Part shown: positions 1 through 8,782 of the stretch, piece by piece | Position numbering within the stretch: the first letter of the stretch is position 1 | Layout: each line of letters opens with the position of its first letter | NCBI RefSeq assembly: GCF_002954245.1 | Contig: NZ_PPTG01000029.1 | Span: 124,001-188,000, forward strand | Source of the DNA: Cryobacterium aureum | Lineage (GTDB): Bacteria; Actinomycetota; Actinomycetes; Actinomycetales; Microbacteriaceae | Length of the DNA stretch: 64,000 bases | Direction of reading: 5' to 3' | The notes under the pieces: generated by a model | Told to the model about the DNA's origin: nothing | Databases searched by the model: none | The model's input: only the letters and a program-made list of their open reading frames with translations | Program-made: the position numbers and the translations under genes

Positions 1-361
1 CCTCTTTCAGCCCGGCGTCAGCCTCCAGATCGGCGTCCTTGACGGCCTGGTCGAAGTCGACGCTGAGGAACGGGATCAGCCAGTCCTCGATCTCTTCGAG
101 CGGAGAATACTCCAGCCGATAGAAGCGGTGCTGCCCGTCTTCCCGCACGGTGACCAGACCGGCCTCGCGCAAAACCTTGAGGTGCTTGGAGACAGTGGGC
201 TGGCTCAGCCCGAGGTGCCCGACGATGTCGGACACGCTCAGCTCGCCGCGGATGTCCCCGGAAGGACCGCGAATTTCACCCGACGGAACAGCGCGCTCCA
301 AGAGGATGCGCAGAATGTCTCGCCTTGCCGAATCCGCCACCACGGTAAAGATGTCTGCCAT
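1..361 (-). CDS. ArsR-family winged-helix transcriptional regulator (partial, C-terminus off window)
   Basis: The reading frame opens at ATG 361 and runs off the left edge, so about 120 residues are visible. The N-terminal part (MADIFTVVADSARRDILRIL) is the usual first helix of ArsR-like repressors. The recognition helix region reads GLSQPTVSKHLKVLREAGL, followed by the wing VTVREDGQHRFYRLE. An acidic C-terminal helix follows. No metal-binding Cys/His pair is visible, so the ligand is unknown. It diverges from the potassium transporter genes, with about 90 bp between. A small inverted repeat lies in that gap and could be its operator. Family call is firm; role is not known. Confidence 0.85.
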   Translation of the reverse strand, partial: MADIFTVVADSARRDILRILLERAVPSGEIRGPSGDIRGELSVSDIVGHLGLSQPTVSKHLKVLREAGLVTVREDGQHRFYRLEYSPLEEIEDWLIPFLSVDFDQAVKDADLEADAGLKE

Positions 362-376
362 AACTTCAGGGTAGTC

Positions 377-392
377 ATTACTGCTGGGTAAT
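377..392. promoter_or_regulatory. Candidate ArsR operator (inverted repeat)
   Basis: ATTAC-N6-GTAAT lies 16 bp upstream of the ArsR start codon in the gap shared with the potassium transporter genes. A half-site pair of this size and place would suit an autoregulatory winged-helix repressor. The assignment is inference from position and symmetry only. Confidence 0.3.
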
Positions 393-454
393 CACCACCG
401 CCGCGTAGTACCATTTCAAACTGGCAATAGTCGCAGGTCAATCGGGGGTTCCAG

Positions 455-1897
455 GTGTTGTCTCGAACCGGAACTGAACCATTTTTTCCGCGCCCGCTCT
501 CCATTTTGGTGCGCATCCGCGACGGAGTGGACTCCCTCGCTCACAAATCGCCGTCGCGCTTCGCCATTCTGGTGTTCACCGCGCTCATCATGGTCTTCAC
601 GGTGCTGTTCTCACTGCCGATCGCCTCTTTCGATCGCACCATCACGCCGCTGCACGACGCACTGTTCACTGCGGTGTCGGTCATCTGCGTCACCGGCCTC
701 ACCACGGTCGACATGGCCACACATTGGTCAGCGTTTGGCAACATTCTCGTATTCATCGGTGTCAATATCGGTGGCATCGGCGTCTTGACGCTCGCGTCGC
801 TGATGGGACTGGTCATCTCCCGGCGGCTCGGGCTGCGCGCCAAACTGATGGCAGCGAGCGACTCCAACCCCTCCCGCATCCACGCCGGCCCAGTCAACGA
901 GGGCCAGACCGTGCGGCTCGGCGAGGTCGGCAGCCTGCTGCTCACCGTTGCAATCAGCGCGTTCGTCATCGAGGTCGGCGTGGCAGCGCTGCTCTTTCCC
1001 CGCATGCTGCAGGCCGGTGTATCCCTAGGCGAAGCGGTCTGGCACAGCTTTTACTACGCTGCCATGGCCTTTACCAACACCGGTTTCAACCCAAACCCCG
1101 GCGGCCTCAGCCCGTTTGCCGACGACTACTGGTTTCTCGGCGCGCTCATGATCGGCGTGTTTCTCGGCAGCCTCGGTTTTCCGGTGATTTACGCCTTTGC
1201 GCGCGGTTGGCGCAAGCCGCGCCGCTGGTCAGTGCACGTCAAGCTCACCCTCGTCACGACCATCGCCCTGATGATCCTCGGAATGATCTTTTACATCATT
1301 CTCGAATTCGATAATCCCAAGACTTTCGGGTCGCTCAATGCCGGCGACACCATCTTTCAATCGTTGTTCATGTCGGTGATGACGCGCTCGGGCGGCTTTG
1401 CGACCATCGATATCAGCGACCTGCACGGGTCGAGCCTGCTGCTCAGCGACATGCTCATGTTCATCGGTGGCGGGTCCGCGTCAACCGCGGGCGGTATTAA
1501 GGTGACAACCCTGGCCATCCTCTTTCTCGCCGCGTTTGCCGAAGCACGCGGCAAGCAGGAGATGGAAGCGTTCGGTCGCCGTATTCCCAGCGACATCCTG
1601 CGCCTCTCGGTCAGCGTCGTACTGTGGGGCGCGACCACCGTCGCCGTCGCGAGCATCCTCATTCTTCACATCTCGAAGCAGCCCTTCGACGTCGTGCTGT
1701 TCGACGTGATCAGCGCTTTCGCGACCTGCGGCCTGTCGACTGGGCTGACAGCTGACCTGCCGCCTGAGGGCGTCTACGTGATGGCGGCGACGATGTTCAT
1801 GGGCCGGGTTGGTACAGTGACTCTCGCGGCAGCACTGGCCGCAAGTCACAGCAGGCAACTATTTAAACGCCCGGAAGAGAGACCCATCGTTGGTTGA
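455..1897 (+). CDS. TrkH/KtrB-family potassium uptake transmembrane subunit
   Basis: K+-translocating membrane subunit of a Trk/Ktr system, about 480 residues, which is the family's usual length. The four pore-loop filter segments are visible in order: CVTGLTTVD (near residue 75), TNTGFNP (near 210), TRSGGFAT (near 310) and ATCGLSTG (near 425). Hydrophobic segments lie between them. The given start is GTG 455; a second GTG at 509 (before the first membrane helix) is a possible alternative. The gene overlaps the downstream RCK subunit by 8 nt, so the two are translationally coupled and act as one transporter. KtrB fits better than Escherichia coli TrkH because the partner has a single RCK unit. 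Confidence 0.92.
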   Translation: MLSRTGTEPFFPRPLSILVRIRDGVDSLAHKSPSRFAILVFTALIMVFTVLFSLPIASFDRTITPLHDALFTAVSVICVTGLTTVDMATHWSAFGNILVFIGVNIGGIGVLTLASLMGLVISRRLGLRAKLMAASDSNPSRIHAGPVNEGQTVRLGEVGSLLLTVAISAFVIEVGVAALLFPRMLQAGVSLGEAVWHSFYYAAMAFTNTGFNPNPGGLSPFADDYWFLGALMIGVFLGSLGFPVIYAFARGWRKPRRWSVHVKLTLVTTIALMILGMIFYIILEFDNPKTFGSLNAGDTIFQSLFMSVMTRSGGFATIDISDLHGSSLLLSDMLMFIGGGSASTAGGIKVTTLAILFLAAFAEARGKQEMEAFGRRIPSDILRLSVSVVLWGATTVAVASILILHISKQPFDVVLFDVISAFATCGLSTGLTADLPPEGVYVMAATMFMGRVGTVTLAAALAASHSRQLFKRPEERPIVG

Positions 1898-2561
1898 TCG
1901 CATCAAACACGACGCCCCCGTGCTCATCATCGGGCTCGGACGGTTCGGCGCGGCCACCGCTGGCCAGCTCGACCGACTGGGCCGCGAAGTACTCGTCGTC
2001 GACACGAGCGAAGCGCTCGTGTCGAAGTGGTCTGAGCGGGTGACCCATGCCGTTCAAGCGGATGGCCGCTCCGTCGAGGCCCTGCAACAAATCGGCGCGC
2101 AGGACTTCTCGATCGCCGTCTGCGCTGTCGGCTCATCGGTGGAAGCCAGCGTTCTCATCGTGGCCAATCTGGTCGACCTGAAGATTCAGCAGATCTGGGC
2201 TAAGGCGATATCTAAGTCGCACGGCAAGATTCTCGAACGCATCGGCGCCAACCACGTCATCTACCCCGAGGCCGAGGCCGGCGAACGGGTCGCCCATCTG
2301 GTGTCCGGCCGCATGCTCGACTTCATCGAGTTCGACGACGACTTCGCCCTCGTGAAGATGTACCCGCCGAAGCCCATCCGCGGCCACACCCTCGTCGATT
2401 CCGGCGTGCGCCGCAAGTACAACGTGACCGTCGTCGGCGTCAAAAGCCCCGGCAAGCCGTTCACCTACGCGACCCCGGAAACCGTGGTGTCCAACCATGA
2501 CCTCATCATCGTGTCGGGCGCCGAGGCCGATATCGAGCGGTTCGCCGCGCTCGGTTCCTAG
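1890..2561 (+). CDS. TrkA/KtrA-family potassium channel RCK regulatory subunit
   Basis: Cytoplasmic gating subunit of the K+ transporter encoded just upstream. The N-terminal RCK_N Rossmann fold shows GLGRFGAA (GxGxxG, residues about 16-23) and the acidic end of beta-2 in VVDTSE, which together bind nucleotide (ATP/ADP or NAD). The last 80 residues form the RCK_C domain. At 223 residues it has one RCK unit, as in KtrA. The start is TTG 1890, preceded by GGAAGAGAG, and overlaps the end of the transporter gene by 8 nt. A strong hairpin follows the stop codon. Confidence 0.92.
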   Translation: MVDRIKHDAPVLIIGLGRFGAATAGQLDRLGREVLVVDTSEALVSKWSERVTHAVQADGRSVEALQQIGAQDFSIAVCAVGSSVEASVLIVANLVDLKIQQIWAKAISKSHGKILERIGANHVIYPEAEAGERVAHLVSGRMLDFIEFDDDFALVKMYPPKPIRGHTLVDSGVRRKYNVTVVGVKSPGKPFTYATPETVVSNHDLIIVSGAEADIERFAALGS

Positions 2562-2563
2562 CG

Positions 2564-2583
2564 CTCCCCCCTATTTGGGGGAG
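2564..2583 (+). terminator. Hairpin after the potassium transporter operon
   Basis: CTCCCCC-CTATTT-GGGGGAG forms a perfect 7-bp GC stem with a 6-nt loop, starting 3 nt after the RCK-subunit stop codon. There is no T run, which is common for actinobacterial terminators. Confidence 0.6.
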
Positions 2584-2676
2584 ACGACCGGCTAGTCTCC
2601 TAATACGGACATTTCTCGCAGCAGCTCACCCGAGGTTGCGCGCTGACGATGTGTGCGCGAACGGAAAGGCTCACCC

Positions 2677-4077
2677 ATGTCACCCGACGTGCCCGCTCTT
2701 GCCAACACCCCAGCCGACATTGTCGCCGCTGTTCAGACCGACACGACGGGCGAGGTGACCATCGATGGCTCCCGCCGGCGCGTCACCGGCACCGATGAAG
2801 CCGGAGTTCGCGAAGAGATCATCGGCCTCGTGGTCGAGACGGCTCGCAGCCGCGGAAGGTCGGTTCTGCTGCAGGTCAGTGACCAGCAAGGCGACTGGCC
2901 GCTCACCGTGCATCCCAACGGGCGGGTTGAGTCGGCCGGACCGGTCGTTGTTGCCAGCCGACCGAAGCCGGCGAACACCGCACCCCTTCCGGTCAGACCC
3001 GCACTCGATGAACCGACCCCGTTTGCCACGCTGCTGCAACCACCCGTCGCGGCGCCGGCGAGTGCCCTGTTCGAGTCGTTACTTCTCCCCACAGCGGTGA
3101 CGCCCGCACCGGATGCCACGCCCCCGTCACCCGCAGCGCCACCCGTTGCGCCCAACCTGGCCGATTTCCTCAGCTCCCGGCCGCCGGCACCAGCCGGACC
3201 GGCCGAGCAGGGCTGGCAGGGCGCCGTGCGCCGCCTCAGCGGGGGCCTCGTCTCGCCTACACCGAGTTCCACCGAACGCCAGCAGCGCACCGCCATCGCA
3301 GCCGTGCAGCGCAGCCTGAACGGCCCGCGCACGATCGTGGTGCTCAACCCCAAGGGCGGAGCGCACAAGACCACGGCGACACTGCTTATCGCTGCCACGT
3401 TCGGCATCTACCGCGGCGGTTACACGCTCGCCTGGGATAACAACGAAACCATGGGCACGCTGGGCGTGCGCGCCCAGGCCGCCCGGCACACCAACACTGC
3501 GGTCGACCTGTTACGCGACCTCGACCGGTTCGGCGATGCCCGTTCCCGGGTGGGCGACCTCGATAACTATGTGCGATCGCAGGGCGACGCACAGTTCGAT
3601 GCGCTCGCCTCCGACCTCGATCCGGCGGGTGCAGCGAGCATCGACGACGACGCCTTTCGCAAACTCCACACGACGCTGAGCCGGTTCTATCGGGTGCTGG
3701 TCATTGACACCGGTAATAACATGCGAGCCAGCAACTGGGAGGCTGCGGTCGATACCGCCGACCAGCTGGTGATCGTGTCGACCATTCGGGAGGACACGGG
3801 TTACGGTGCGGCCTCACTGATCGACGGTCTGCGGCAGAAGGGTCACGCGGACAAGGTTGCCCAGGCCGTCACAGTGCTCGCGTCGCCGTCGAAAACCGCC
3901 GACGAGCAGCTGTCGAAGCGTCTGCACGACCATTTTCGCCAGCTCACCCGCACGGTCGTCGACGTTCCGTACGACGCTTCGCTGGTCGGTGGCGGCCCGC
4001 TCAACGTCGACGCCCTGGCGCCACGCACCCGTACAGCGTGGCTGCAGGCGACGGCTGCCATCGCTGAAGGGCTGTAG
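2677..4077 (+). CDS. ParA/MinD-like P-loop ATPase with a long Pro/Ala-rich N-terminal region
   Basis: 466-residue protein. The first ~80 residues form a small folded region. Residues ~90-180 are rich in Pro and Ala and probably disordered. From ~residue 215 there is a ParA/MinD-type ATPase domain. The deviant Walker A reads NPKGGAHKTTAT near residues 224-235, with signature Lys (KGG) and KTT; the usual G of xGKT is replaced by H. A Walker B-like VLVIDTGNN follows. The layout resembles the EspI/Rv3876-type secretion-associated ATPases of actinobacteria, but no secretion genes are nearby. ATG 2677 is chosen over GTG 2653 because GGAAAGG lies 9 nt upstream of it. Partner and role are unknown. 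Confidence 0.8.
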   Translation: MSPDVPALANTPADIVAAVQTDTTGEVTIDGSRRRVTGTDEAGVREEIIGLVVETARSRGRSVLLQVSDQQGDWPLTVHPNGRVESAGPVVVASRPKPANTAPLPVRPALDEPTPFATLLQPPVAAPASALFESLLLPTAVTPAPDATPPSPAAPPVAPNLADFLSSRPPAPAGPAEQGWQGAVRRLSGGLVSPTPSSTERQQRTAIAAVQRSLNGPRTIVVLNPKGGAHKTTATLLIAATFGIYRGGYTLAWDNNETMGTLGVRAQAARHTNTAVDLLRDLDRFGDARSRVGDLDNYVRSQGDAQFDALASDLDPAGAASIDDDAFRKLHTTLSRFYRVLVIDTGNNMRASNWEAAVDTADQLVIVSTIREDTGYGAASLIDGLRQKGHADKVAQAVTVLASPSKTADEQLSKRLHDHFRQLTRTVVDVPYDASLVGGGPLNVDALAPRTRTAWLQATAAIAEGL

Positions 4078-4155
4078 CGCAGGGCTGCTGGCCAAAATTT
4101 CGCTGGCCCAGGCGCAAACAACAGAGAGACCAGAGACCCGGCCGGGCGCGGACCG

Positions 4156-5004
4156 CTAGAAGGCGGCGAGTTCTTTCGCACGCGCGAGGGCGGCATCCGT
4201 TGCGGTGTCGAAGAGTTCCTTCAAGCCGCCCTTTTCGAGCTCCCAGACGGCTCGCTCGGTCGTGCCGGCCGGGCTGGTCACCTGGCGGCGCAGTTCGCTC
4301 GGTGACTTGTCGGACACGGCGAGGAGCGCACTCGCGCCGAGGAAGGTTCCGTTAACCATGACGGCGGCCTCTTCGGGCGTGAACCCCTTGGCAATAGCCG
4401 TTTCGGTGAGCTGCTCGATCAGGTAGAACACGTAGGCCGGACCGGAACCGCTGATGGTGCTGAGCGCGTCGAGCTTGCTCTCGGGCACGACCAGCACGTC
4501 GCCGACGGTCGCGAAGAGGGCGCGCGTGAGTTCGAGGTCGGCATCGCTGGATCGGGTGCCTGCGCTGATACCGGTGACCGCCATTCCGACGACGGCCGGG
4601 GTGTTCGGCATGGTGCGTATGACGTGCACGGGTTCGGGCAGGAGCGATTCAAAGGTGTCGATCGTCACGCCGGCCGCGACGCTCAAGACGAGCGTGCCAG
4701 GAGCAAGCTCGCGTCTGATCTCAGCGAGCAGGTCGGCGACCATATAGGGCTTGACGGCGATGATGACGATCTGGGCGCCGTCGATGGCCTTGAGGTTGGC
4801 GTCGGAGTCGACCTCGGTTGAGTACGCGGTGACGCCCTCGGTATCGGCCAGCTCAGCGGCCTTCGCCGCCGTGCGGTTGGTGACCCGGATGCCACCCGTT
4901 ACGGTCACACCCGGCTTCAGCAGGCCGGCCAGAATGGCGCGGGCCATGGAACCGGCGCCGAGGAAGGCGATCGTGGGCAGAGTCACGTTCTGGGAAGAAG
5001 TCAT
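4156..5004 (-). CDS. proC: Pyrroline-5-carboxylate reductase
   Basis: Catalyses the last step of proline synthesis, reduction of pyrroline-5-carboxylate with NAD(P)H. The N-terminal Rossmann motif is FLGAGSMARAILAG (residues ~13-26). The family signature region includes SGSGPAYVFYLIEQL and, further on, TSPAGTTERAVWELEKG, both typical of ProC. Length (282 residues) is normal. It stands alone, convergent with the ParA-like gene and divergent from the cation transporter gene. Confidence 0.95.
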   Translation of the reverse strand: MTSSQNVTLPTIAFLGAGSMARAILAGLLKPGVTVTGGIRVTNRTAAKAAELADTEGVTAYSTEVDSDANLKAIDGAQIVIIAVKPYMVADLLAEIRRELAPGTLVLSVAAGVTIDTFESLLPEPVHVIRTMPNTPAVVGMAVTGISAGTRSSDADLELTRALFATVGDVLVVPESKLDALSTISGSGPAYVFYLIEQLTETAIAKGFTPEEAAVMVNGTFLGASALLAVSDKSPSELRRQVTSPAGTTERAVWELEKGGLKELFDTATDAALARAKELAAF

Positions 5005-5096
5005 CCGACCAGTCTACTTTTTGCGGCATCGGACTGGCCAAAAGGGTCGCCCCTGGCGCAGCCTTTGACCGGTGAGCCCGGTTCTAAGATGATTTC

Positions 5097-6059
5097 ATGA
5101 GCGCATCCGGCGGAAACAAAGCAATCGTGGCAGCATTCGCGGCCAATCTGGGCATCGCAGTCACCAAATTCGTGGCCTGGGGCTTCTCCGGATCGTCCTC
5201 GATGCTCGCCGAGGGGGTGCACTCGGTAGCGGATGCCGGCAACCAGCTGCTCCTGCTGCTCGGCGGTCGCAAGGCGAAGAAGCGGGCCGACCTGGAGCAT
5301 CCGTTTGGCTATGGCCGGGAACGCTACGTCTACGCCTTCGTGGTGTCGATCATTCTGTTCTCGATCGGCGGGGTGTTCTCGCTCTATGAGGGTTTCGACA
5401 AGCTGCAGCACCCGCATCCGCTCGAGAATGCCTGGCTGCCGATTCTGGTGCTCGCCATCGCGATGGTGCTCGAAAGCTTCTCGCTGCGCACGGCGATCAA
5501 AGAATCGAACCATGTGCGAGGAAACCAGACCTGGGTACAGTTCGTTCGCCACGCCAAAGCACCCGAGCTGCCCGTCGTGCTGCTCGAAGACGTCGCGGCC
5601 CTCACCGGCCTCGCCTTCGCTTTCGTGGGGGTCGGCCTGACCATCCTCACCGAGGATCCGATCTGGGACGCCGTCGGCACGCTCGCCATCGGCGTGCTCC
5701 TGGTTTTGGTCGCGATTATTCTCGGTATTGAAACCAAGAGTCTGCTCGTGGGCGAGGGCGCCAGCAAGAAAGACCTCGACGCCATTGAAGCGGCCATTCT
5801 GAATGGCCCGGAAACCAAGCGCATCATCCACTTGAAGACGTTCTACCTCGGGCCGGATGAGATCCTGGTCGGTGCCAAGGTGGCCTTCGACGGAGAGCAC
5901 CGCTTTACCGACGTCGCTGCCGATCTCAATGCCGTCGAAACGCGGATTCGCGCGGCGGTGCCGCTGGCCCGCACGATCTATCTCGAGCCCGACATCTTCT
6001 TCGACCCAAACCTGGCCAACCCGCCAACCGACACCTTTGTGATCAAGGGCCTGGAGTAG
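5097..6059 (+). CDS. Cation diffusion facilitator (CDF) family transporter, SLC30A9-like
   Basis: Proton-coupled divalent metal exporter of the inner membrane, 320 residues. The HxxxD metal site appears as EGVHSVADAGNQ in the second helix (residues ~38-49). The next cytoplasmic loop reads HPFGYGRERYVYAFV, characteristic of the ZnT9/SLC30A9-like branch. Several hydrophobic helices follow, and a C-terminal cytoplasmic domain holds the dimerisation fold. The metal cannot be read from sequence. It is divergent from proC and nearly abuts tadA on the opposite strand. Confidence 0.9.
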   Translation: MSASGGNKAIVAAFAANLGIAVTKFVAWGFSGSSSMLAEGVHSVADAGNQLLLLLGGRKAKKRADLEHPFGYGRERYVYAFVVSIILFSIGGVFSLYEGFDKLQHPHPLENAWLPILVLAIAMVLESFSLRTAIKESNHVRGNQTWVQFVRHAKAPELPVVLLEDVAALTGLAFAFVGVGLTILTEDPIWDAVGTLAIGVLLVLVAIILGIETKSLLVGEGASKKDLDAIEAAILNGPETKRIIHLKTFYLGPDEILVGAKVAFDGEHRFTDVAADLNAVETRIRAAVPLARTIYLEPDIFFDPNLANPPTDTFVIKGLE

Positions 6060-6062
6060 GCC

Positions 6063-6539
6063 TCAGCGACCGGAGCGGCGGGCCGGGTCCTCGAAAAACG
6101 CCCGCAGGATCTCGCCGCACTCGGTGTCGTTGACACCGGCGAAGACCTCAACTCGATGGTTGAGGCGACGGTCGCGCAACACGTCGTAGACCGAGCCGGC
6201 CGCGCCGGCCTTCGCATCCCAGGCGCCGAACACGACGGTGGGCACCCGTGCGGCCAGGATAGCGCCGGCGCACATCACGCAGGGTTCGAGCGTGACGATC
6301 AGCGTGCAGTCGGTCAGGTGCCAGTCGCCGGTGTGCGCGGCAGCCTGCCGGATGGCGACGATCTCGGCGTGCAGGGTCGGGTCCTGGCTCAGTTCCCGCT
6401 CATTGCGTCCGCGACCGATCACCCGGCCGGCGCTGTCGACGACGACGGCCCCAACCGGCACATCGTCGGAGGCCAGGGCTGCGCGCGCTTCGGTCAGGGC
6501 GAGCAGCATCCACTCGGTGTGCTGATCTTGTGCTCGCAT
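6063..6539 (-). CDS. tadA: tRNA-specific adenosine deaminase
   Basis: Converts A34 to inosine in the tRNA-Arg(ACG) anticodon, and a tRNA-Arg(ACG) gene lies in this window at 11749. The zinc and catalytic motifs are HAEIVAIRQAA (His and proton-shuttling Glu) and PCVMCAGAI (two zinc Cys). It is 158 residues long, normal for TadA, with the FGAWDAKAGAAGS segment typical of the family. It is divergent from upp with 44 bp between. Confidence 0.93.
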   Translation of the reverse strand: MRAQDQHTEWMLLALTEARAALASDDVPVGAVVVDSAGRVIGRGRNERELSQDPTLHAEIVAIRQAAAHTGDWHLTDCTLIVTLEPCVMCAGAILAARVPTVVFGAWDAKAGAAGSVYDVLRDRRLNHRVEVFAGVNDTECGEILRAFFEDPARRSGR

Positions 6540-6583
6540 GCTGACCTCAAGTCGTGGGGATTGCCTCTAGTAGAATTGAGCCT

Positions 6584-7216
6584 ATGCGAGTCCATGTTGC
6601 CGACCACCCGCTCATCACGCACAAGCTCACCGTGCTTCGCGATAAGGACACGTCGTCACCGGTGTTCAGATCGCTCGTTGAGGAGCTCATGACGCTGCTC
6701 GCCTACGAGGGCACGCGCGGCGTGCGCGTGGAGGCCGTCACCGTGCAGACTCCCGTTTCCGCCGCCCAGGGCGTGCGCATCAGCGACCCCAAGCCGCTCG
6801 TCGTGCCGATTCTGCGCGCCGGCCTCGGCATGCTCGAGGGCATGGTCAAATTGCTGCCGACCGCCGAGGTGGGTTTTCTCGGGATGGCCCGCAACGAAGA
6901 AACTCTGCAGCCCACGACCTACGCCGAGCGCCTGCCAGACGATCTGTCGGATCGGCAGTGCTTCGTGCTCGATCCGATGCTGGCCACCGGCGGATCGCTC
7001 ATTGCCGCCATCAACTTTCTGTTCGACCGCGGCGCGGTCGACGTGACGGCCATCTGCATCCTCGCCGCTCCGGAAGGCCTCGCCGCCGTGGAGAAAGCCC
7101 TGGCCGGCCGCGAAGTGACGATCGTGCTGGGTGCCGTGGACGAGAAGCTCAATGAGCAGGGCTACATCGTGCCCGGCCTCGGCGATGCCGGCGACCGCCT
7201 GTACGGCCTGGTTTGA
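6584..7216 (+). CDS. upp: Uracil phosphoribosyltransferase
   Basis: Salvage enzyme making UMP from uracil and PRPP. The PRPP loop reads [17 protein letters not shown], and the C-terminal uracil-binding segment is [15 protein letters not shown]. Both are family signatures. ATG 6584 gives 210 residues, the standard length; an upstream in-frame extension to 6554 adds only unconserved residues. A TAGAAT box ends 7 nt before the ATG, so the mRNA is probably leaderless or nearly so. No Shine-Dalgarno sequence is visible. Confidence 0.95.
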   Translation: MRVHVADHPLITHKLTVLRDKDTSSPVFRSLVEELMTLLAYEGTRGVRVEAVTVQTPVSAAQGVRISDPKPLVVPILRAGLGMLEGMVKLLPTAEVGFLGMARNEETLQPTTYAERLPDDLSDRQCFVLDPMLATGGSLIAAINFLFDRGAVDVTAICILAAPEGLAAVEKALAGREVTIVLGAVDEKLNEQGYIVPGLGDAGDRLYGLV

Positions 7217-7232
7217 CCACCTGATCGGCGAG

Positions 7233-7282
7233 ACCCGGCTGGCGCACGCAGGTTCTGCGACCGACAACACGCCAGGCCGGGT
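7233..7282 (+). terminator. Hairpin after upp
   Basis: ACCCGGCTGGCG (7233-7244) pairs with CGCCAGGCCGGGT (7270-7282) with one bulged base, leaving a 25-nt loop. It sits 17 nt after the upp stop codon and is followed by an AT-rich stretch. Confidence 0.5.
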
Positions 7283-7420
7283 TCACATCAATAATCTTTG
7301 ATTAATTACATTCTGAGCACGGAATATTTCATAAAGTCGTGATTGTGCACGGATTCGCCTAAATGGGCGTTGCCCCGCGAACGTGGTGCGCGTCATGCGG
7401 CGACTTACCGCGACGCCAAA

Positions 7421-7450
7421 TTGACACACGGCGTCACATTCCGCTTTACT
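7421..7450 (+). promoter_or_regulatory. Promoter for the Cys-rich leader ORF (TTGACA / TTTACT)
   Basis: A perfect -35 box TTGACA (7421-7426) is separated by 18 bp from TTTACT (7445-7450). The predicted transcription start falls at about 7457-7458, on the ATG of the short ORF at 7458. Transcripts would therefore begin at the leader peptide's start codon. Confidence 0.55.
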
Positions 7451-7457
7451 CGCAGTT

Positions 7458-7562
7458 ATGACAACCAGCGCACGCCCCCTGACCTCCCTCGAGGCCCCCG
7501 GGACTGCCGCCATGATGATGGCCGGCACCCCCGCCATCCGCTGTTGCCGAATGTGCCGCTAA
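7458..7562 (+). CDS. Putative cysteine-rich regulatory leader peptide (34 aa)
   Basis: A short ORF too small for normal gene calling. It encodes 34 residues and ends in AIRCCRMCR, three Cys in the last six residues. It is placed under a strong promoter whose start site coincides with the ATG. Cys-rich leaderless upstream ORFs are known in mycobacteria and other actinobacteria as cysteine-responsive attenuators. By analogy, ribosome stalling at the Cys codons could control the winged-helix regulator 175 bp downstream. A perfect 8-bp hairpin lies between. The regulatory role is inference. Confidence 0.5.
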   Translation: MTTSARPLTSLEAPGTAAMMMAGTPAIRCCRMCR

Positions 7563-7621
7563 CCGAGACTTCCCCCTCGCGTCCTCTTCCTGACTGATTT
7601 CACTCATCAGGCCGACGCCCC

Positions 7622-7642
7622 GAGCGCTTGTTTGAAGCGCTC
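7622..7642 (+). terminator. Perfect hairpin between leader ORF and winged-helix regulator (possible attenuator)
   Basis: GAGCGCTT-GTTTG-AAGCGCTC is a perfect 8-bp stem with a 5-nt loop. It lies 60 nt after the leader-peptide stop codon and 95 nt before the regulator start. There is no T run. It could be an attenuator stem or a weak terminator. Confidence 0.4.
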
Positions 7643-7736
7643 GCCCTCCAGCCCCACGGGCTATCCGGAGCCATCACGAAGCAGCGCTTGCGCGCATCCG
7701 TCGAGCTCCCTTCGATCGAACAGTCAAGGACCCTTC

Positions 7737-8441
7737 ATGTCTCTCGCACACATCCACGCCACTCGCCCCACACACTTCAACCGCCCCGACCTGACCCTGG
7801 CGCCGCCGGTTGCCGCCCCGCGCATTCGCGCCGTGCCGACCGGCACCGAGGCCCGCGGCTTCGTGCTCTACGTAGGCATCGACGAGGCCAAGGCGGCCGC
7901 AGCCGGCACGAGCCTGAACCGCATCGTCGAGGCCCTCAAAGCCCTCGCGTCCGACATCGCTCCGTCTGCCGAGACCTATGCCGCCGTCGCACTGGCACCA
8001 GAGGGCGCCGGCGGACGCGACGTGGACGTCGTGCGCCTCGCGCTGCAGGACCCCGCCGCACTCGCTGCGCACCGCGCAGAGCCCGAGGAGCTCGACCGGG
8101 CCCGCAGCGGCGTCGTCGTCGATATCTCCCGCAAGCGCGTCATCCTCGACAACGAGACGGCCGCACTGACCTACAAGGAGTTCGAGCTGCTGCAGTATCT
8201 CGTACTGCGCGAGGGTCGCACCATCGCCCGTGCCGAGATCATCTCCTCGCTGTGGAACTCCGCCGACGAAGAAGACACCCCGAATGAGCGCACCATCGAC
8301 GTGCACGTTCGTCGCCTGCGCTCCAAGCTCGGCCGCTACGAAGACATCGTGCGCACGGTGCGCGGTGTCGGCTACCGCTTCGACCGCCACGCGGACGTCG
8401 CCATCCGCCAGTCGACCACGCCGAGCCCCGACCTGTTCTAA
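7737..8441 (+). CDS. Winged-helix (OmpR/PhoB C-terminal type) transcriptional regulator
   Basis: 234 residues. The C-terminal ~95 residues form an OmpR/PhoB-type DNA-binding domain: LTYKEFELLQYLVLREGR, then the recognition helix ERTIDVHVRRLRSKLG and the wing IVRTVRGVGYRF. The N-terminal half is not a phospho-receiver: no acidic pocket or conserved Lys is visible. It is more like a degenerate or distinct alpha/beta domain, and no sensor kinase is nearby. ATG 7737 is chosen because AAGGA lies 6 nt upstream; upstream codons look unconserved. A Cys-rich leader ORF and a hairpin precede it, suggesting attenuation. Target genes are unknown. Confidence 0.82.
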   Translation: MSLAHIHATRPTHFNRPDLTLAPPVAAPRIRAVPTGTEARGFVLYVGIDEAKAAAAGTSLNRIVEALKALASDIAPSAETYAAVALAPEGAGGRDVDVVRLALQDPAALAAHRAEPEELDRARSGVVVDISRKRVILDNETAALTYKEFELLQYLVLREGRTIARAEIISSLWNSADEEDTPNERTIDVHVRRLRSKLGRYEDIVRTVRGVGYRFDRHADVAIRQSTTPSPDLF

Positions 8442-8494
8442 GCCGGCCTGGCTGGCGCCACCGGACGCTGTACGATGACGCGATTAACGGACTG

Positions 8495-8525
8495 AGGGCC
8501 AGTCGCAAAGGCTACGACTGACCCT
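8495..8525 (+). terminator. Hairpin after the winged-helix regulator gene
   Basis: AGGGCCAGTCG pairs with CGACTGACCCT (one C-A mismatch) around a 9-nt loop and is followed by CTTCCC. The rest of the 340-bp gap up to 8782 shows no further gene. Confidence 0.5.
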
Positions 8526-8782
8526 CTTCCCTTGCACCAAGAGTGTCCTGCAATCACATTTCACGTCTTCCGCCACAGCAAACGGTTGACGCACCTAAAA
8601 CATATAACGAATAGGTAACGGGCGCCACCTTTCGTCGACAAAATCATCTGCGAGTTTCATGCCAAGTACCTGATTGTTGCCCGGCCCCGCGGATGCTGGC
8701 CCCGCGGCCCGCGCGGTGCCCGCTCCCCGTTGGAGTCTCTATTCTTGGAGAACGACGTGGTAGACGAGGCGAGGAGCCGCAG

